Shown piece after piece: positions 42,252 to 50,863 of a DNA stretch of 64,000 bases. A program made the translations under genes and the position numbers. The notes below the pieces were generated by a model. The model was not told the DNA's origin and ran no database searches. It saw only the letters and a program-made list of their open reading frames with translations. Source of the stretch: Sulfobacillus thermotolerans (GTDB lineage: Bacteria; Bacillota; Sulfobacillia; Sulfobacillales; Sulfobacillaceae); assembly GCA_002951815.1 (NCBI GenBank), contig CP019454.1:496001-560000 (forward strand), given 5' to 3'. The first letter of the stretch is position 1, and each line of letters begins with the position of its first letter.

Positions 42252-43412
42252 ATGCGTCTCGAACAAGTGGTTTTGCAATTTGTGTCGCTGCCATTGAAAT
42301 CACCATTTGAGACCTCATTTGGTCTTGAACGCGACAAACGCACGTGGCTCGTGACCGTCCGCGGGGAAGGCATTGAAGGCTACGCGGAATCGGTCGCCTC
42401 AGATGCACCGCTTTACAGCGAAGAAACCAGTGCCAGCGTCTATTATGCTATTCGCGACCACATTGTGCCCAGACTGACCGGCGATATTCCACACCCGGAG
42501 GCGGTGTGGGAAAAGCTTTCTGGGCTAAGGGGCAACCGCATGGCCAAAGCAGCCGTTGAAATGGCTATTTGGGATTGGTTTGCCCGGGCTCAAGGCGTGC
42601 CGCTGTTTCAGCTTTTGGGGGGACAAGAGGCGGTCCACCGCATTCCGGTGGGGGTGTCGATTGGGATTCAACCGTCGACCAACGAGCTAGTCAAAGTGGC
42701 TCGGGATTATTGGTCTCAAGGATATCGGCGCTTAAAAATTAAAATTCGTCCGGGTTGGGACTTAGAACCGCTCACAGCGGTTCGTGACGCGTTAGGGCCA
42801 GAGGTGCCAATGATGGCAGATGCTAATTCCGCATACACGTTGGACGATATTTCGACCTTGCAAGCCCTAGATCCGCTCCATTTGATGATGATCGAACAAC
42901 CCTTAGGGTATGATGATTATGTGGACCATGCCGTCCTAGCTCGCCACATCGCCACCCCTATTTGTTTAGATGAAGCGGTGCATTCCCCCGCTGATGCGCG
43001 CAAGGCCTTTGAGATGGGCTCGTGTCAAATTATCAATCTTAAAGTCGGACGGGTCGGAGGATACCAGCAAGCTTTGGGCATCAACCGCTTTGCTCTTGAG
43101 CACCAGCTTCCGCTGTGGTGCGGAGGGATGTTGGAAACGGGAGTGGGACGCGCGCATAACCTGCACTTAACGACGTTAGCTGGGTTTACGCTGCCAGGAG
43201 ACACCTCCGCGAGCGATCGCTATTTTGACGAAGACATTATTTCCACCCCGTTTGTGTTGAACCCAGACGGAACCTTAACCGTTCCCACGGGGCCGGGTAT
43301 TGGGGTGGACGTGAATGCGAAACGGTTGCAGAGCGTCTGTACGTATGAGGAAGTCTTGGCTGTTGCTCAGGGCCCAAAGGGGGGATTTCCTGAACATGAC
43401 TTGGGACGATGA
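42252..43412 (+). CDS. Enolase-superfamily N-succinylamino-acid racemase / o-succinylbenzoate synthase
   Basis: A 386-residue (beta/alpha)7-barrel enzyme. Both catalytic lysines are visible: LKIKIRPG (second Lys near 165) and NLKVGRVGG (near 264). Metal ligands are Asp in MADANSAY (about 190), Glu in MIEQP (about 215) and Asp in CLDEAV (about 240). NSAR and MenC activities occur in the same family and cannot be parted by eye. The neighbours (GNAT before, M20 hydrolase after) argue for the racemase role in D- to L-amino-acid conversion. No other men genes are near. Confidence 0.88.
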   Translation: MRLEQVVLQFVSLPLKSPFETSFGLERDKRTWLVTVRGEGIEGYAESVASDAPLYSEETSASVYYAIRDHIVPRLTGDIPHPEAVWEKLSGLRGNRMAKAAVEMAIWDWFARAQGVPLFQLLGGQEAVHRIPVGVSIGIQPSTNELVKVARDYWSQGYRRLKIKIRPGWDLEPLTAVRDALGPEVPMMADANSAYTLDDISTLQALDPLHLMMIEQPLGYDDYVDHAVLARHIATPICLDEAVHSPADARKAFEMGSCQIINLKVGRVGGYQQALGINRFALEHQLPLWCGGMLETGVGRAHNLHLTTLAGFTLPGDTSASDRYFDEDIISTPFVLNPDGTLTVPTGPGIGVDVNAKRLQSVCTYEEVLAVAQGPKGGFPEHDLGR

Positions 43413-44499
43413 ACGATTAAAACAGCTGATCAAGGATTTGGTGTTGATCGAATCGCCCTCGTTTGATGCGGTGGGCGTGGAGCGCGTCGAACAGCGGCTG
43501 GTGGATGCACTCGGTGCAGTAGGAGCACAGTGCACGTTTCATCCGACGCCGCGTGGACCGATTTTGGAAGTGCGCAGGGGACAAGGGGGGGCCCTGCTGT
43601 TAGGTCACGCGGACACGGTTTGGCCCGCAGGGACCTTGAAGACCATGCCATTTATAGATTCAGGTGGTGGTTTGGCAGGACCTGGGGTCTTGGATATGAA
43701 GGCTGGCTTAGCTTATACCGCAGCGGCGGTATCCCAACTGCCCGCGGATGTGCCATTCGATTGGCTCGTCACGCCCGATGAGGAAGTGGGCAGTGAAGTC
43801 AGCCGAAGTCTCATTGAAGACCGTGCCAAAATGGCCTCGTTAGTGTTGGTCGCGGAGCCTGGAGCGGAAGCGGGTGCTTTGAAAATTGGCCGAGCGGGTG
43901 TGGGGAGCTTCCTGTTAGAAATTGTCGGGATTGCCAGCCATGCCGGACTCGATCCGCGCCAAGGCGCCAGCGCTATCCGCGAATTAGCGCAGCAAATCTT
44001 GTGGCTCGGCAGTCTCGAAAACCAAGTACTAGGCACGACGGTTAATGTTGGGGTCGTCGAAGGCGGCACACGTTCGAATGTGATTGCGGGCCATGCGAAA
44101 GCGCAAATCGATATCCGCGTGCGCACTGTGAAGGAAATGGAACGGATGCAGGAAACTTTGAATCATCCGCCACACTTCGATACACGCACATCGATCCGCT
44201 ATGTGGGCGGATTTAGTCGCCCTCCCATGGATTTGCGCCCCGAGGCGGCTTGGTGGTTTGATTGGGCCGCGAGCGTGTGGCATGAGATGACGGGTCAGGT
44301 TTTGGCGGGCGTCAATGTTGGAGGGGCCAGCGATGGCAATTTCACGGCCACTTTGGCACCCACGTTGGACGGCTTGGGCGCGGTAGGACAAGGGGCGCAT
44401 GCCCTGCACGAGCGCATGGAATGGGATTATACCATGCCGCGCATCCATTTGCTCCAAGCGTTAATCACCCACGCTGCCCTCAAGGAGGAGAGGCCGTGA
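43396..44499 (+). CDS. M20-family peptidase/deacylase (carboxypeptidase G2-like)
   Basis: A 367-residue di-zinc hydrolase. Ligands and catalytic residues: GHADTVWPAG (His, Asp), GVLDMKAGL (bridging Asp), TPDEEVGS (catalytic and ligand Glu), VAEPG (Glu) and the late ALHERMEWD (His). The dimerisation domain has IASHAGLDP. In its place after GNAT and NSAR it is the natural candidate for the L-specific N-succinyl-amino-acid hydrolase. The ATG at 43396 has AAAGGGGGGA upstream and lies 17 bases inside the racemase gene; its own stop overlaps the next gene by GTGA. Confidence 0.85.
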   Translation: MTWDDERLKQLIKDLVLIESPSFDAVGVERVEQRLVDALGAVGAQCTFHPTPRGPILEVRRGQGGALLLGHADTVWPAGTLKTMPFIDSGGGLAGPGVLDMKAGLAYTAAAVSQLPADVPFDWLVTPDEEVGSEVSRSLIEDRAKMASLVLVAEPGAEAGALKIGRAGVGSFLLEIVGIASHAGLDPRQGASAIRELAQQILWLGSLENQVLGTTVNVGVVEGGTRSNVIAGHAKAQIDIRVRTVKEMERMQETLNHPPHFDTRTSIRYVGGFSRPPMDLRPEAAWWFDWAASVWHEMTGQVLAGVNVGGASDGNFTATLAPTLDGLGAVGQGAHALHERMEWDYTMPRIHLLQALITHAALKEERP

Positions 44500-45338
44500 A
44501 GGTCTATGCACTGGTGGGTCCGAGTGGAACCGGGAAAAGCCACCGGGCCTCGATGGTCGCCTTGGAGAAGAATGCCGAGGCCATTATCGATGATGGGCTC
44601 TTGATTTCAGAAGGACGCATTGTGGCAGGATACTCTGCCAAACGGGAAGCGACCATGGTCGCCGCTGTTAAACGGGCGATATTGGCCGATCCCGAGCATG
44701 CCCGGCTCATCAAAGAGGCGATTGCCCGGTTGCATTTGTCATCGCTTTTGATCTTAGGGACGTCCGCCCACATGATTCAGCGGATTTTGAAGGCGTTGGA
44801 CATGGAAGGCGTTCCGGTGCATTGGATTTTAATCGAATCGGTGACGACCTCTGAGGAACGGGCCTTAGCCCAACGAATTCGCCGCGAAGAGGGTAAGCAT
44901 GTTATCCCCGCACCCACGATGGAAGTGCGCAAGTCATTTTCGGGATATCTCATTGATCCCTTGCGTTTTATTTTCCGCCGCAAAGGTCGGGCCGTGATGG
45001 TCGAGAAATCCATCGTGCGGCCAACGTATTCCGGCCTGGGCCGCTTTTACATTTCGGATACCGTGGTCACCGCCTTGGTGATGCATGTGGCGCGGCAGTG
45101 CCCAGGCCTTTACCGCGTTCGCCGGGTGAGTGTGCAAACCGTTCCCGCGGGTCTTAGTATCGCCTTGGATGTAAGCCTTTCGATGTCTGGCAATTTATTC
45201 GCCATCTTAAAAGACGTGCAACTGCATGTGAAGCAGGAAATTGAGATGATGACCGCGCTGAACGTTCTCGTGCTCGACGTCGTCGCGCGGCGCGTTGTGC
45301 CGACAACAATCGTCCAGTCCCCGAAGCAGCTGGCATAA
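44496..45338 (+). CDS. P-loop NTPase fused to Asp23/Gls24-like domain
   Basis: A 280-residue two-part protein. Residues 6-13 are a Walker A motif (GPSGTGKS), and the next 150 residues look like a kinase or ATPase core, with IDDGLLI as a possible Walker B. From about 185 a separate domain (ISDTVVTALVMHVARQCPG to VVARRVVP) matches the Asp23/Gls24 envelope-stress family. The function is unknown. The GTG overlaps the M20 stop (GTGA) and has AAGGAGGAGAGG upstream. It lies 44 bases before phoP. Confidence 0.75.
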   Translation: MKVYALVGPSGTGKSHRASMVALEKNAEAIIDDGLLISEGRIVAGYSAKREATMVAAVKRAILADPEHARLIKEAIARLHLSSLLILGTSAHMIQRILKALDMEGVPVHWILIESVTTSEERALAQRIRREEGKHVIPAPTMEVRKSFSGYLIDPLRFIFRRKGRAVMVEKSIVRPTYSGLGRFYISDTVVTALVMHVARQCPGLYRVRRVSVQTVPAGLSIALDVSLSMSGNLFAILKDVQLHVKQEIEMMTALNVLVLDVVARRVVPTTIVQSPKQLA

Positions 45339-45381
45339 GGTGCATGGGGTGACGCAAATATCTGGAGAAAGGCAGGACACT

Positions 45382-46092
45382 ATGCCGCAGCGAGTGCTGG
45401 TGGTCGATGATGAATCCGCGATTGTGGAGCTCGTGGCCTACAATTTGGGCCGTGAGGGCTTTGACGTGTTGACAGAGAGTGACGGTGAGCGCGGGCTAAA
45501 ACGCGCTTTGGCGGAGAAGCCGGATTTGATTGTGTTGGATGTCATGTTGCCGGGATTGTCCGGGATGGACGTGTGTCGGTCCATTCGCAAGGAAACGGAT
45601 ATTCCGGTGATTATGCTCACCGCCCGCAAAGATGAATTAGACCGAGTTTTGGGATTAGAACTCGGGGCAGATGACTACGTCACAAAACCTTTTTCGCCGC
45701 GCGAGCTTGTTGCCCGAGTCAAAGCCATCTTGCGCCGTGCGAAGAGGCCGCGTGATAAGGAAACCGAAGAGAGCGGCGACATCGAGCGTAACGGCTTGCG
45801 CTTGGAGTTGGATAAGAGGGAGGCCCTTTTGGACAACAAGCCGCTTCATCTGACCTTTACCGAATTTGAATTGTTGGCTATCTTAGCGCGCAATCCGGGG
45901 CGGGCCTTTACCCGCGATGATCTCTTGGTGCGGGTCTGGGGCCAAGATTTTTTTGGTGATGCGCGGACGGTGGATGTGCACATTCGCCACTTGCGCGAAA
46001 AATTGCAAGAAGATCCGCAAGCCCCCCGCTTTATTGAGACGGTGCGCGGCGTTGGATACCGGTTTAAGGAATTGTCTAATGCCCCGAGTTAA
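45382..46092 (+). CDS. phoP: OmpR/PhoB-family response regulator, phosphate control
   Basis: A 236-residue regulator. The receiver domain (1-120) has DDE (residues 10-12), the phospho-acceptor Asp in VLDVML (about 53), Thr in MLTARK and Lys in TKPFSP. The C-terminal winged helix (about 140-232) has FTEFELLAILARNPG and DVHIRHLREKL. Gene order (kinase, pstSCAB, phoU follow) identifies it as the phosphate regulator. Under low phosphate it should activate the pst genes. GGAGAAAGGCAGGA precedes the ATG. Confidence 0.9.
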   Translation: MPQRVLVVDDESAIVELVAYNLGREGFDVLTESDGERGLKRALAEKPDLIVLDVMLPGLSGMDVCRSIRKETDIPVIMLTARKDELDRVLGLELGADDYVTKPFSPRELVARVKAILRRAKRPRDKETEESGDIERNGLRLELDKREALLDNKPLHLTFTEFELLAILARNPGRAFTRDDLLVRVWGQDFFGDARTVDVHIRHLREKLQEDPQAPRFIETVRGVGYRFKELSNAPS

Positions 46093-46109
46093 GGGAGGGT
46101 AAGGCGGCA

Positions 46110-46169
46110 GTGGAGCGACAAGACCTGAGAGGCACGGGGCTTTGGCGAAGTGTCCGGGTGAGGGAATGA
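46110..46169 (+). CDS. Possible 19-residue leader peptide before phoR
   Basis: A GTG with AAGGGAGGGTAAGGCGG upstream opens a 19-codon frame (VERQDLRGTGLWRSVRVRE) whose TGA overlaps the phoR ATG (ATGA). The phoR ATG itself has only a poorly spaced site, so translation of the leader may bring ribosomes to phoR. A sequence error joining the two frames is the alternative. Confidence 0.4.
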   Translation: MERQDLRGTGLWRSVRVRE

Positions 46170-47548
46170 AGAAGTGTAAACGCTGTTTTTTATTGCCGCT
46201 GGGGATTTTAGGGCTGGCGACGCTAGCGGGGATTGTCATGCCGACGGCACATGGCCCCGTGGAAGCACTGATCTTATATATTGCTGCGTGGCTATGGGCC
46301 TTGCGCTTTGCAGATTGGTTGCGCCAGCGAGACCGGTTGTTGGATGAGACGGTGGTGCAGTTAACGGAGACGGTGGACCGGTGGGCATCAGGCGATCTAC
46401 AAGCGCGTGTGTATTTAGATCAAGCCGACCCGCTAGACTCTTTGGCCCACGGAATGAACCGCGTCGCTGAGGTGCTAGCGGAGCGGACCGAGGATTTGCA
46501 GCAAGACAAGGAGCGGCTCGAAGCCATCCTGAGTAGTATGGCCAATGGCATTATCATTTTAGGGCACGGGCTCACAATTACCTTGATTAATCAAGCGGCG
46601 TATGAACTCTTTGGAATTCCCCCGGGCAACGTGATTGGTCGCCATCTCTTGGAAGTGGTCCGGGATATGGCGCTCGATGACGCCGTCGCCAAGGTCACTC
46701 AAGAAGGCGGGACGGAAACGGTGTTATGGAGCCCACCGGATAATGATAGTCTTGTGGTGGAAGTGACAGCCGGGGCGCTCAACCAACCGATTGGCGGGTT
46801 GGGGGCGGTATTGGTCGCACGCAATGTGTCCGCCCAAAAGCAAGTGGAGCGTATGCGCCAGGATTTCGTGGCGAACGTCAGTCATGAGCTGCAAACGCCT
46901 CTGACCGTAATTCGCGGTTTTACAGAGACGCTTTTGGATAATCCGGATGACCCGTCTGCCAGACGGTTTTTGGAACTCATTCATGAAGAAGCAGGACGCA
47001 TGAGCCGCCTGGTCGATGACTTGCTGACGCTGTCACGGATGGAGCATCATTCGATGCCGATGACCAGACAGCCTGTCGATATTCCTGTCTTAGTGGAGTC
47101 CATGGCGGTCAAGTTGGCGCCCCGCATTGAAGCGGCCGAGTTGACACTGGATAACCGCGTGCCGCAGCACATGCCACTAGTGTCAGGCGATCCCGATTTG
47201 CTGGCCGAAGTCTTAATGAATTTGGTGGCCAATGCCGTGCAGTATACACCTGCGGGAGGACTCATCACAGTCAGTATGGCGCTGGACGTGGGGAGTCATA
47301 TGGTGGGGATCTCCGTAAAAGATACGGGGATTGGAATTCCTGCGCAGGATTTGCCGAGAATTTTCGAGCGCTTCTACCGCGTCGATCGGGCGCGTTCGCG
47401 GGCCTCGGGCGGGACCGGCTTAGGGTTGGCCATTGTTAAACATATCATGGAACTGCATGGGGGCCGCATAGAAGTAAAGAGTACGGTCGGAGCCGGAACT
47501 GAATTTATTGTGTGGTTAATGGAGTATGAGAGCGAGCAGGGTGGATGA
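46166..47548 (+). CDS. phoR: Sensor histidine kinase, PhoR type
   Basis: A 460-residue membrane kinase. Two short membrane helices span residues 9-50 (PLGILGLATLAGIVM; ALILYIAAWLW) with hardly any loop between them, so no large external sensor domain. A HAMP-like part (about 70-115), a PAS domain (about 115-225, NGIIILGHGLTITLINQAAYELFGI in part) and the kinase core follow: phospho-His in VSHELQTPL (about 240), NLVANAVQYT, DTGIGIP and GGTGLGLAIVKH. The partner is the upstream regulator. Its stop overlaps pstS by ATGA. Confidence 0.9.
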   Translation: MKKCKRCFLLPLGILGLATLAGIVMPTAHGPVEALILYIAAWLWALRFADWLRQRDRLLDETVVQLTETVDRWASGDLQARVYLDQADPLDSLAHGMNRVAEVLAERTEDLQQDKERLEAILSSMANGIIILGHGLTITLINQAAYELFGIPPGNVIGRHLLEVVRDMALDDAVAKVTQEGGTETVLWSPPDNDSLVVEVTAGALNQPIGGLGAVLVARNVSAQKQVERMRQDFVANVSHELQTPLTVIRGFTETLLDNPDDPSARRFLELIHEEAGRMSRLVDDLLTLSRMEHHSMPMTRQPVDIPVLVESMAVKLAPRIEAAELTLDNRVPQHMPLVSGDPDLLAEVLMNLVANAVQYTPAGGLITVSMALDVGSHMVGISVKDTGIGIPAQDLPRIFERFYRVDRARSRASGGTGLGLAIVKHIMELHGGRIEVKSTVGAGTEFIVWLMEYESEQGG

Positions 47549-48375
47549 TGATATCGCGCAGACAATTTCTGATAGCGGTGGGAGCGGCCAGTATGGCCGC
47601 TTTGGGCGGACGATTCAGCGCCATGGCCCAAAGGCGGCAACGCTACGTGAGCATCATGGGTGCCACGTCTTGTATTCCCTTTGTGAAGGCGTACCTGCCC
47701 CAGTGGGAACATGACCATCCGGGCATGACGGTTGCTGTCACGGGGGGTGGCTCCTACGCGGGCTTGCGCGCTCTAGGATTAGGCCAAGCAGATATTGCGA
47801 TGGCAGACCTTGCACCACCTCCCGGCTTTCTGGTGGTACCTGTTCAGCGCTACCCTCTGGGCCGCTTGCCGATTGTGTTGGTTGCGGGGCCCCAGGTAGG
47901 AATTAGGGGCTTATCGTGGAATCAGGCCCGAGCGGTGTTTGCCGGAGACATTGTCAATTGGAGAGAGCTGGGGGGCGCCAATTTACCTGTAATTGCGGTG
48001 TCACGCCCGGAAAGCTCAGGCGCGCGGGATGTGATGCAGCACAGGATTTTAGGGGCCCGGCCTTTTTCACCGCATTGCATTATCCAGTTATCGAACGGGG
48101 CGGTGATGCGCACGGTCGTGGAAACGCCGGGGGCTATTGGTTATGTAGAAGCCACCGCGCCCTTAAGGGAGATTACGGTCCTGACCTTACAGGGCAACGT
48201 TTTTGATCCCACTAGGTGGCAGCAGTGGCCGCTTTATGCTGAGCCTGCTTTGTATCTGCGCGCCCAAGCACCAAAGGAGGTAAAAGATTTGGCCGCCTTT
48301 TTGCAAAGCCGCCCCGGGCGGCGACAATTTGGCTTCTATGCGGCGTCTGAACAAGGATTCGTCTATGCGCGCTGA
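47545..48375 (+). CDS. pstS: Phosphate-binding protein PstS with Tat-type signal
   Basis: A 276-residue substrate-binding protein of the PBP-like family. The N terminus has SRRQFLIAVGAASMAALGG, a perfect twin-arginine motif (SRRxFL), not a lipobox, so export by Tat is predicted. The phosphate-site pattern appears in TGGGSYAGLRAL (about 66) and SRPESSGARDVM (about 152), with the GAIGYVEA strand near 195. The ATG overlaps the phoR stop; pstC follows. Confidence 0.87.
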   Translation: MMISRRQFLIAVGAASMAALGGRFSAMAQRRQRYVSIMGATSCIPFVKAYLPQWEHDHPGMTVAVTGGGSYAGLRALGLGQADIAMADLAPPPGFLVVPVQRYPLGRLPIVLVAGPQVGIRGLSWNQARAVFAGDIVNWRELGGANLPVIAVSRPESSGARDVMQHRILGARPFSPHCIIQLSNGAVMRTVVETPGAIGYVEATAPLREITVLTLQGNVFDPTRWQQWPLYAEPALYLRAQAPKEVKDLAAFLQSRPGRRQFGFYAASEQGFVYAR

Positions 48376-49213
48376 CCGGTGGGCGCAAGGAATTTTTCAA
48401 GCGGCGTTTGGCCTGTTTATCGCCGTCTGGACTGTATTTCTTGCGGTGATTGCGGTAGGCGCCTGGCATTTTGTCGTCATTAATGGCTGGATTACGCCCC
48501 TCTTGTCGACCCATTGGAGTCCCTTGGCAGGGCATTACGGTATGCTGGCCTTTATTTTAGGGAGCATCACGGTCACCGCATTGGCGCTGATTTTAGCCGC
48601 TCCGTGGGTGTTGGCACTGGCCGTCGCGGGTGGGCGCATCTTGCGCGGAACAATGCAGCAAACCTTTATTCAGCTTTTGACGGTCTTTGTGGCGGTGCCG
48701 TCTGTGATTTATGGGTGGTGGGGACTCACGATCATCGTGCCCCTAGTGCGGCGCCTGAGCGGGACTTCGGGCTTTGGGCCCCTCAGCGCAGGGGTGGTAT
48801 TGGCGCTTATGATTGTGCCGACTTTCAGCATTATGGCGCTGCATGCGGTGCGTCAAGTCCCATCCGCGTTGGTGGAGGGATCTTTGGCGTTAGGTGCGAC
48901 CGATGATCAGACGCTGTGGCATATGGTCTTGCCAAGTGCTTGGCCAGCGCTGGCGCAGGCTTTTTTGGTGGCAGTGGGACGAGCCTTGGGGGAGACGATT
49001 GCCGTGCAGATGGTCATTGGCGGCCAAAGCCGTTTGACGTCGTTGCTAAAGCCCAGTGCAACGTTGACGTCGCAGCTTTTGACCGATTTAGCGCTGATGC
49101 CACCGAAAACGCCCGGCCATGATGCTTTGGACTTTATGGCCATTTGGTTGGTGCTACTCATGGCCGTTTTAGTGGGACTGCAGTACCGGATGAGGAGGGG
49201 ACTTAGGGGATGA
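48365..49213 (+). CDS. pstC: Phosphate ABC transporter permease PstC
   Basis: A 282-residue permease with six membrane helices. The PstC/CysTW family features are FVAVPSVIYGWWGL (about 105), ALMIVPTFSIMAL (about 145), and the cytoplasmic EAA-like loop GSLALGATDDQTLWHMVLPSAWP (in part: SLALGATDDQTLW, about 170), with GRALGETIAVQMVIGG near 205. The ATG lies inside the end of pstS, and the stop overlaps pstA by ATGA. Confidence 0.9.
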   Translation: MRADRWAQGIFQAAFGLFIAVWTVFLAVIAVGAWHFVVINGWITPLLSTHWSPLAGHYGMLAFILGSITVTALALILAAPWVLALAVAGGRILRGTMQQTFIQLLTVFVAVPSVIYGWWGLTIIVPLVRRLSGTSGFGPLSAGVVLALMIVPTFSIMALHAVRQVPSALVEGSLALGATDDQTLWHMVLPSAWPALAQAFLVAVGRALGETIAVQMVIGGQSRLTSLLKPSATLTSQLLTDLALMPPKTPGHDALDFMAIWLVLLMAVLVGLQYRMRRGLRG

Positions 49214-50061
49214 ATGAGCAACCATTAAATCTCAAGCGCCTTCATCCGACGCGTCACGGTCGCACGGCGCATGGACTACTTGCCGCTTTGGCCATAGTGG
49301 CATTGCTGCTGTTATTGTCGGTCCTGTTGCCTTTGGTTTGGGAGGCGCTGCCGGCGCTTACGGCGCCGTTTTTGTGGGGCAAAGGACAGGGGGCTATAGG
49401 GCCTGAAGTCCTCAACACCCTGAGCTTGGTGGGGGGCAGCGAACTGCTTTCTTTTCCCCTAGCCCTGTTGGTGGGGTTGTACCGGGTGGAGTGGGTCAAG
49501 TCCCAAGGTCCATTGCTGCGTGTTTTTGATCAATTTGCGACAACAATGCTGAGCGTGCCGAGTATTGTGATAGGCCTTGTCGTGGTGGATGTGGCGATCG
49601 CCCGGTGGCATTGGCCGGTATCGACGATGACCGGCATTGTCGCGTTGGCGTTAATGAACTGGCCCTTGTCGGTAGCCTATGTGGTGGAAGCGCTGCAGCA
49701 AATTCCCGGACGTTATCGCGAAGGATCTTGGGCTTTAGGGGCTTCGCGCTGGCAAACGGTGCGCTATTTAATCTTGCCCTTGGCCTGGCCGCAGATGGTC
49801 GAACAAGCGGGCCTAGCCACGGCCCGTCTCATGGGTGAGACGGCTGTGCTGATTTATACAGCAGGGGTCAATGCCGCTGTCCATTGGTCTTTGTGGGGGC
49901 CGGGAGAATCGTTAGCTGTGCATTTGTGGCTTTTGCGTACAGAAGGGGTGGGGCAAAATGCCCAAGCTCAAGCTGCTGCAACGGGTGTGGTGTTGCTGGC
50001 TTTCGTCGTATTGGTGCTGTGGGGGAGCAAGCGTATGGCACAATGGTTGAAAAACGCCTAA
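49210..50061 (+). CDS. pstA: Phosphate ABC transporter permease PstA
   Basis: A 283-residue permease with six membrane helices. It shows SVPSIVIGLVVVDVAIA (about 115), the EAA-like loop GSWALGASRWQTVRYLILP (about 175) and ARLMGETAVLIYTAG (about 205). It pairs with PstC as the membrane channel of the high-affinity phosphate importer. Confidence 0.9.
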   Translation: MNEQPLNLKRLHPTRHGRTAHGLLAALAIVALLLLLSVLLPLVWEALPALTAPFLWGKGQGAIGPEVLNTLSLVGGSELLSFPLALLVGLYRVEWVKSQGPLLRVFDQFATTMLSVPSIVIGLVVVDVAIARWHWPVSTMTGIVALALMNWPLSVAYVVEALQQIPGRYREGSWALGASRWQTVRYLILPLAWPQMVEQAGLATARLMGETAVLIYTAGVNAAVHWSLWGPGESLAVHLWLLRTEGVGQNAQAQAAATGVVLLAFVVLVLWGSKRMAQWLKNA

Positions 50062-50087
50062 CGAAAAGGGAGGGAGTCAGCACGATC

Positions 50088-50837
50088 TTGGATATTCGCG
50101 TGCAAGAATTAGAGGTGTGGTATGGGCCGGCTAAGGCGCTGGAAAATGTCAGCTTGCACCTTGAACAAGGAGCGGTGTTAGCGCTCATTGGCCCGTCAGG
50201 CTGCGGCAAGTCGACCTTTTTGCGGGTTTTAAACAGGATGATTGATCAGGTTCCAACGGTGCGGGTGAAAGGTTCGGTACACATTGGAGCATTTAATGTG
50301 TTGGACGATGACATTGACGTCACCGCGCTGAGGCGCACCGTCGGCATGGTGTTTCAACAACCGAATCCCTTTCCCATGACGATATTTGATAACGTGGCCT
50401 ATGGCCCGCGTTTGGCGGGCGTGCGGTCTGCGACCAAGCTCCGCCAAATTGTGGAGGACAGTCTCAAAAAATCGGCATTGTGGGATGAAGTGCGCGGCAA
50501 ACTGCGGCGTAGCGCGATGACGCTGTCCGGGGGACAGCAGCAGCGGCTGTGTATGGCCCGGGCGTTGGCGGTGCATCCGCATGTGCTGTTATTGGACGAG
50601 CCCACCGCGAGTCTCGACCCGGTTTCGACGGCGAAAATTGAGGAATTGATTGTGCAATTTAAAGGACGGTATACCATGGTCATCGTGACGCACAATTTGC
50701 AGCAAGCGGCGCGCGTCTCGGATCTCGTGGCATTTTTTGAACAGGGCCACCTCGTGGAAATGGGGCCCACGCACGATATTTTTACCGCCCCGCAAGAACG
50801 CCGGACGGAAGAGTTTTTGACAGGGCGTTTTGAATAA
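50088..50837 (+). CDS. pstB: Phosphate ABC transporter ATP-binding protein PstB
   Basis: A 249-residue ABC ATPase. Walker A is GPSGCGKST (about 37), Q-loop FQQPNPFPMTI, signature LSGGQQQRLCMARAL (about 145) and Walker B HVLLLDEPTASLDP (about 165), then the switch His in VTHNLQQA. The FQQPNPFP block is diagnostic of PstB. I take TTG at 50088, with AAAAGGGAGGGAG upstream, though the spacer is somewhat long; an in-frame ATG at 50043 inside pstA would add 15 residues. Confidence 0.9.
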   Translation: MDIRVQELEVWYGPAKALENVSLHLEQGAVLALIGPSGCGKSTFLRVLNRMIDQVPTVRVKGSVHIGAFNVLDDDIDVTALRRTVGMVFQQPNPFPMTIFDNVAYGPRLAGVRSATKLRQIVEDSLKKSALWDEVRGKLRRSAMTLSGGQQQRLCMARALAVHPHVLLLDEPTASLDPVSTAKIEELIVQFKGRYTMVIVTHNLQQAARVSDLVAFFEQGHLVEMGPTHDIFTAPQERRTEEFLTGRFE

Positions 50838-50863
50838 GCTTGGGGGTATGGGAGGCAGGGCGT

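Noticed and set aside
42252-43412. Calling the enolase-superfamily gene menC
   Set aside because: Sequence cannot separate MenC from NSAR; the GNAT and M20 neighbours favour the racemase, and no men gene is nearby.
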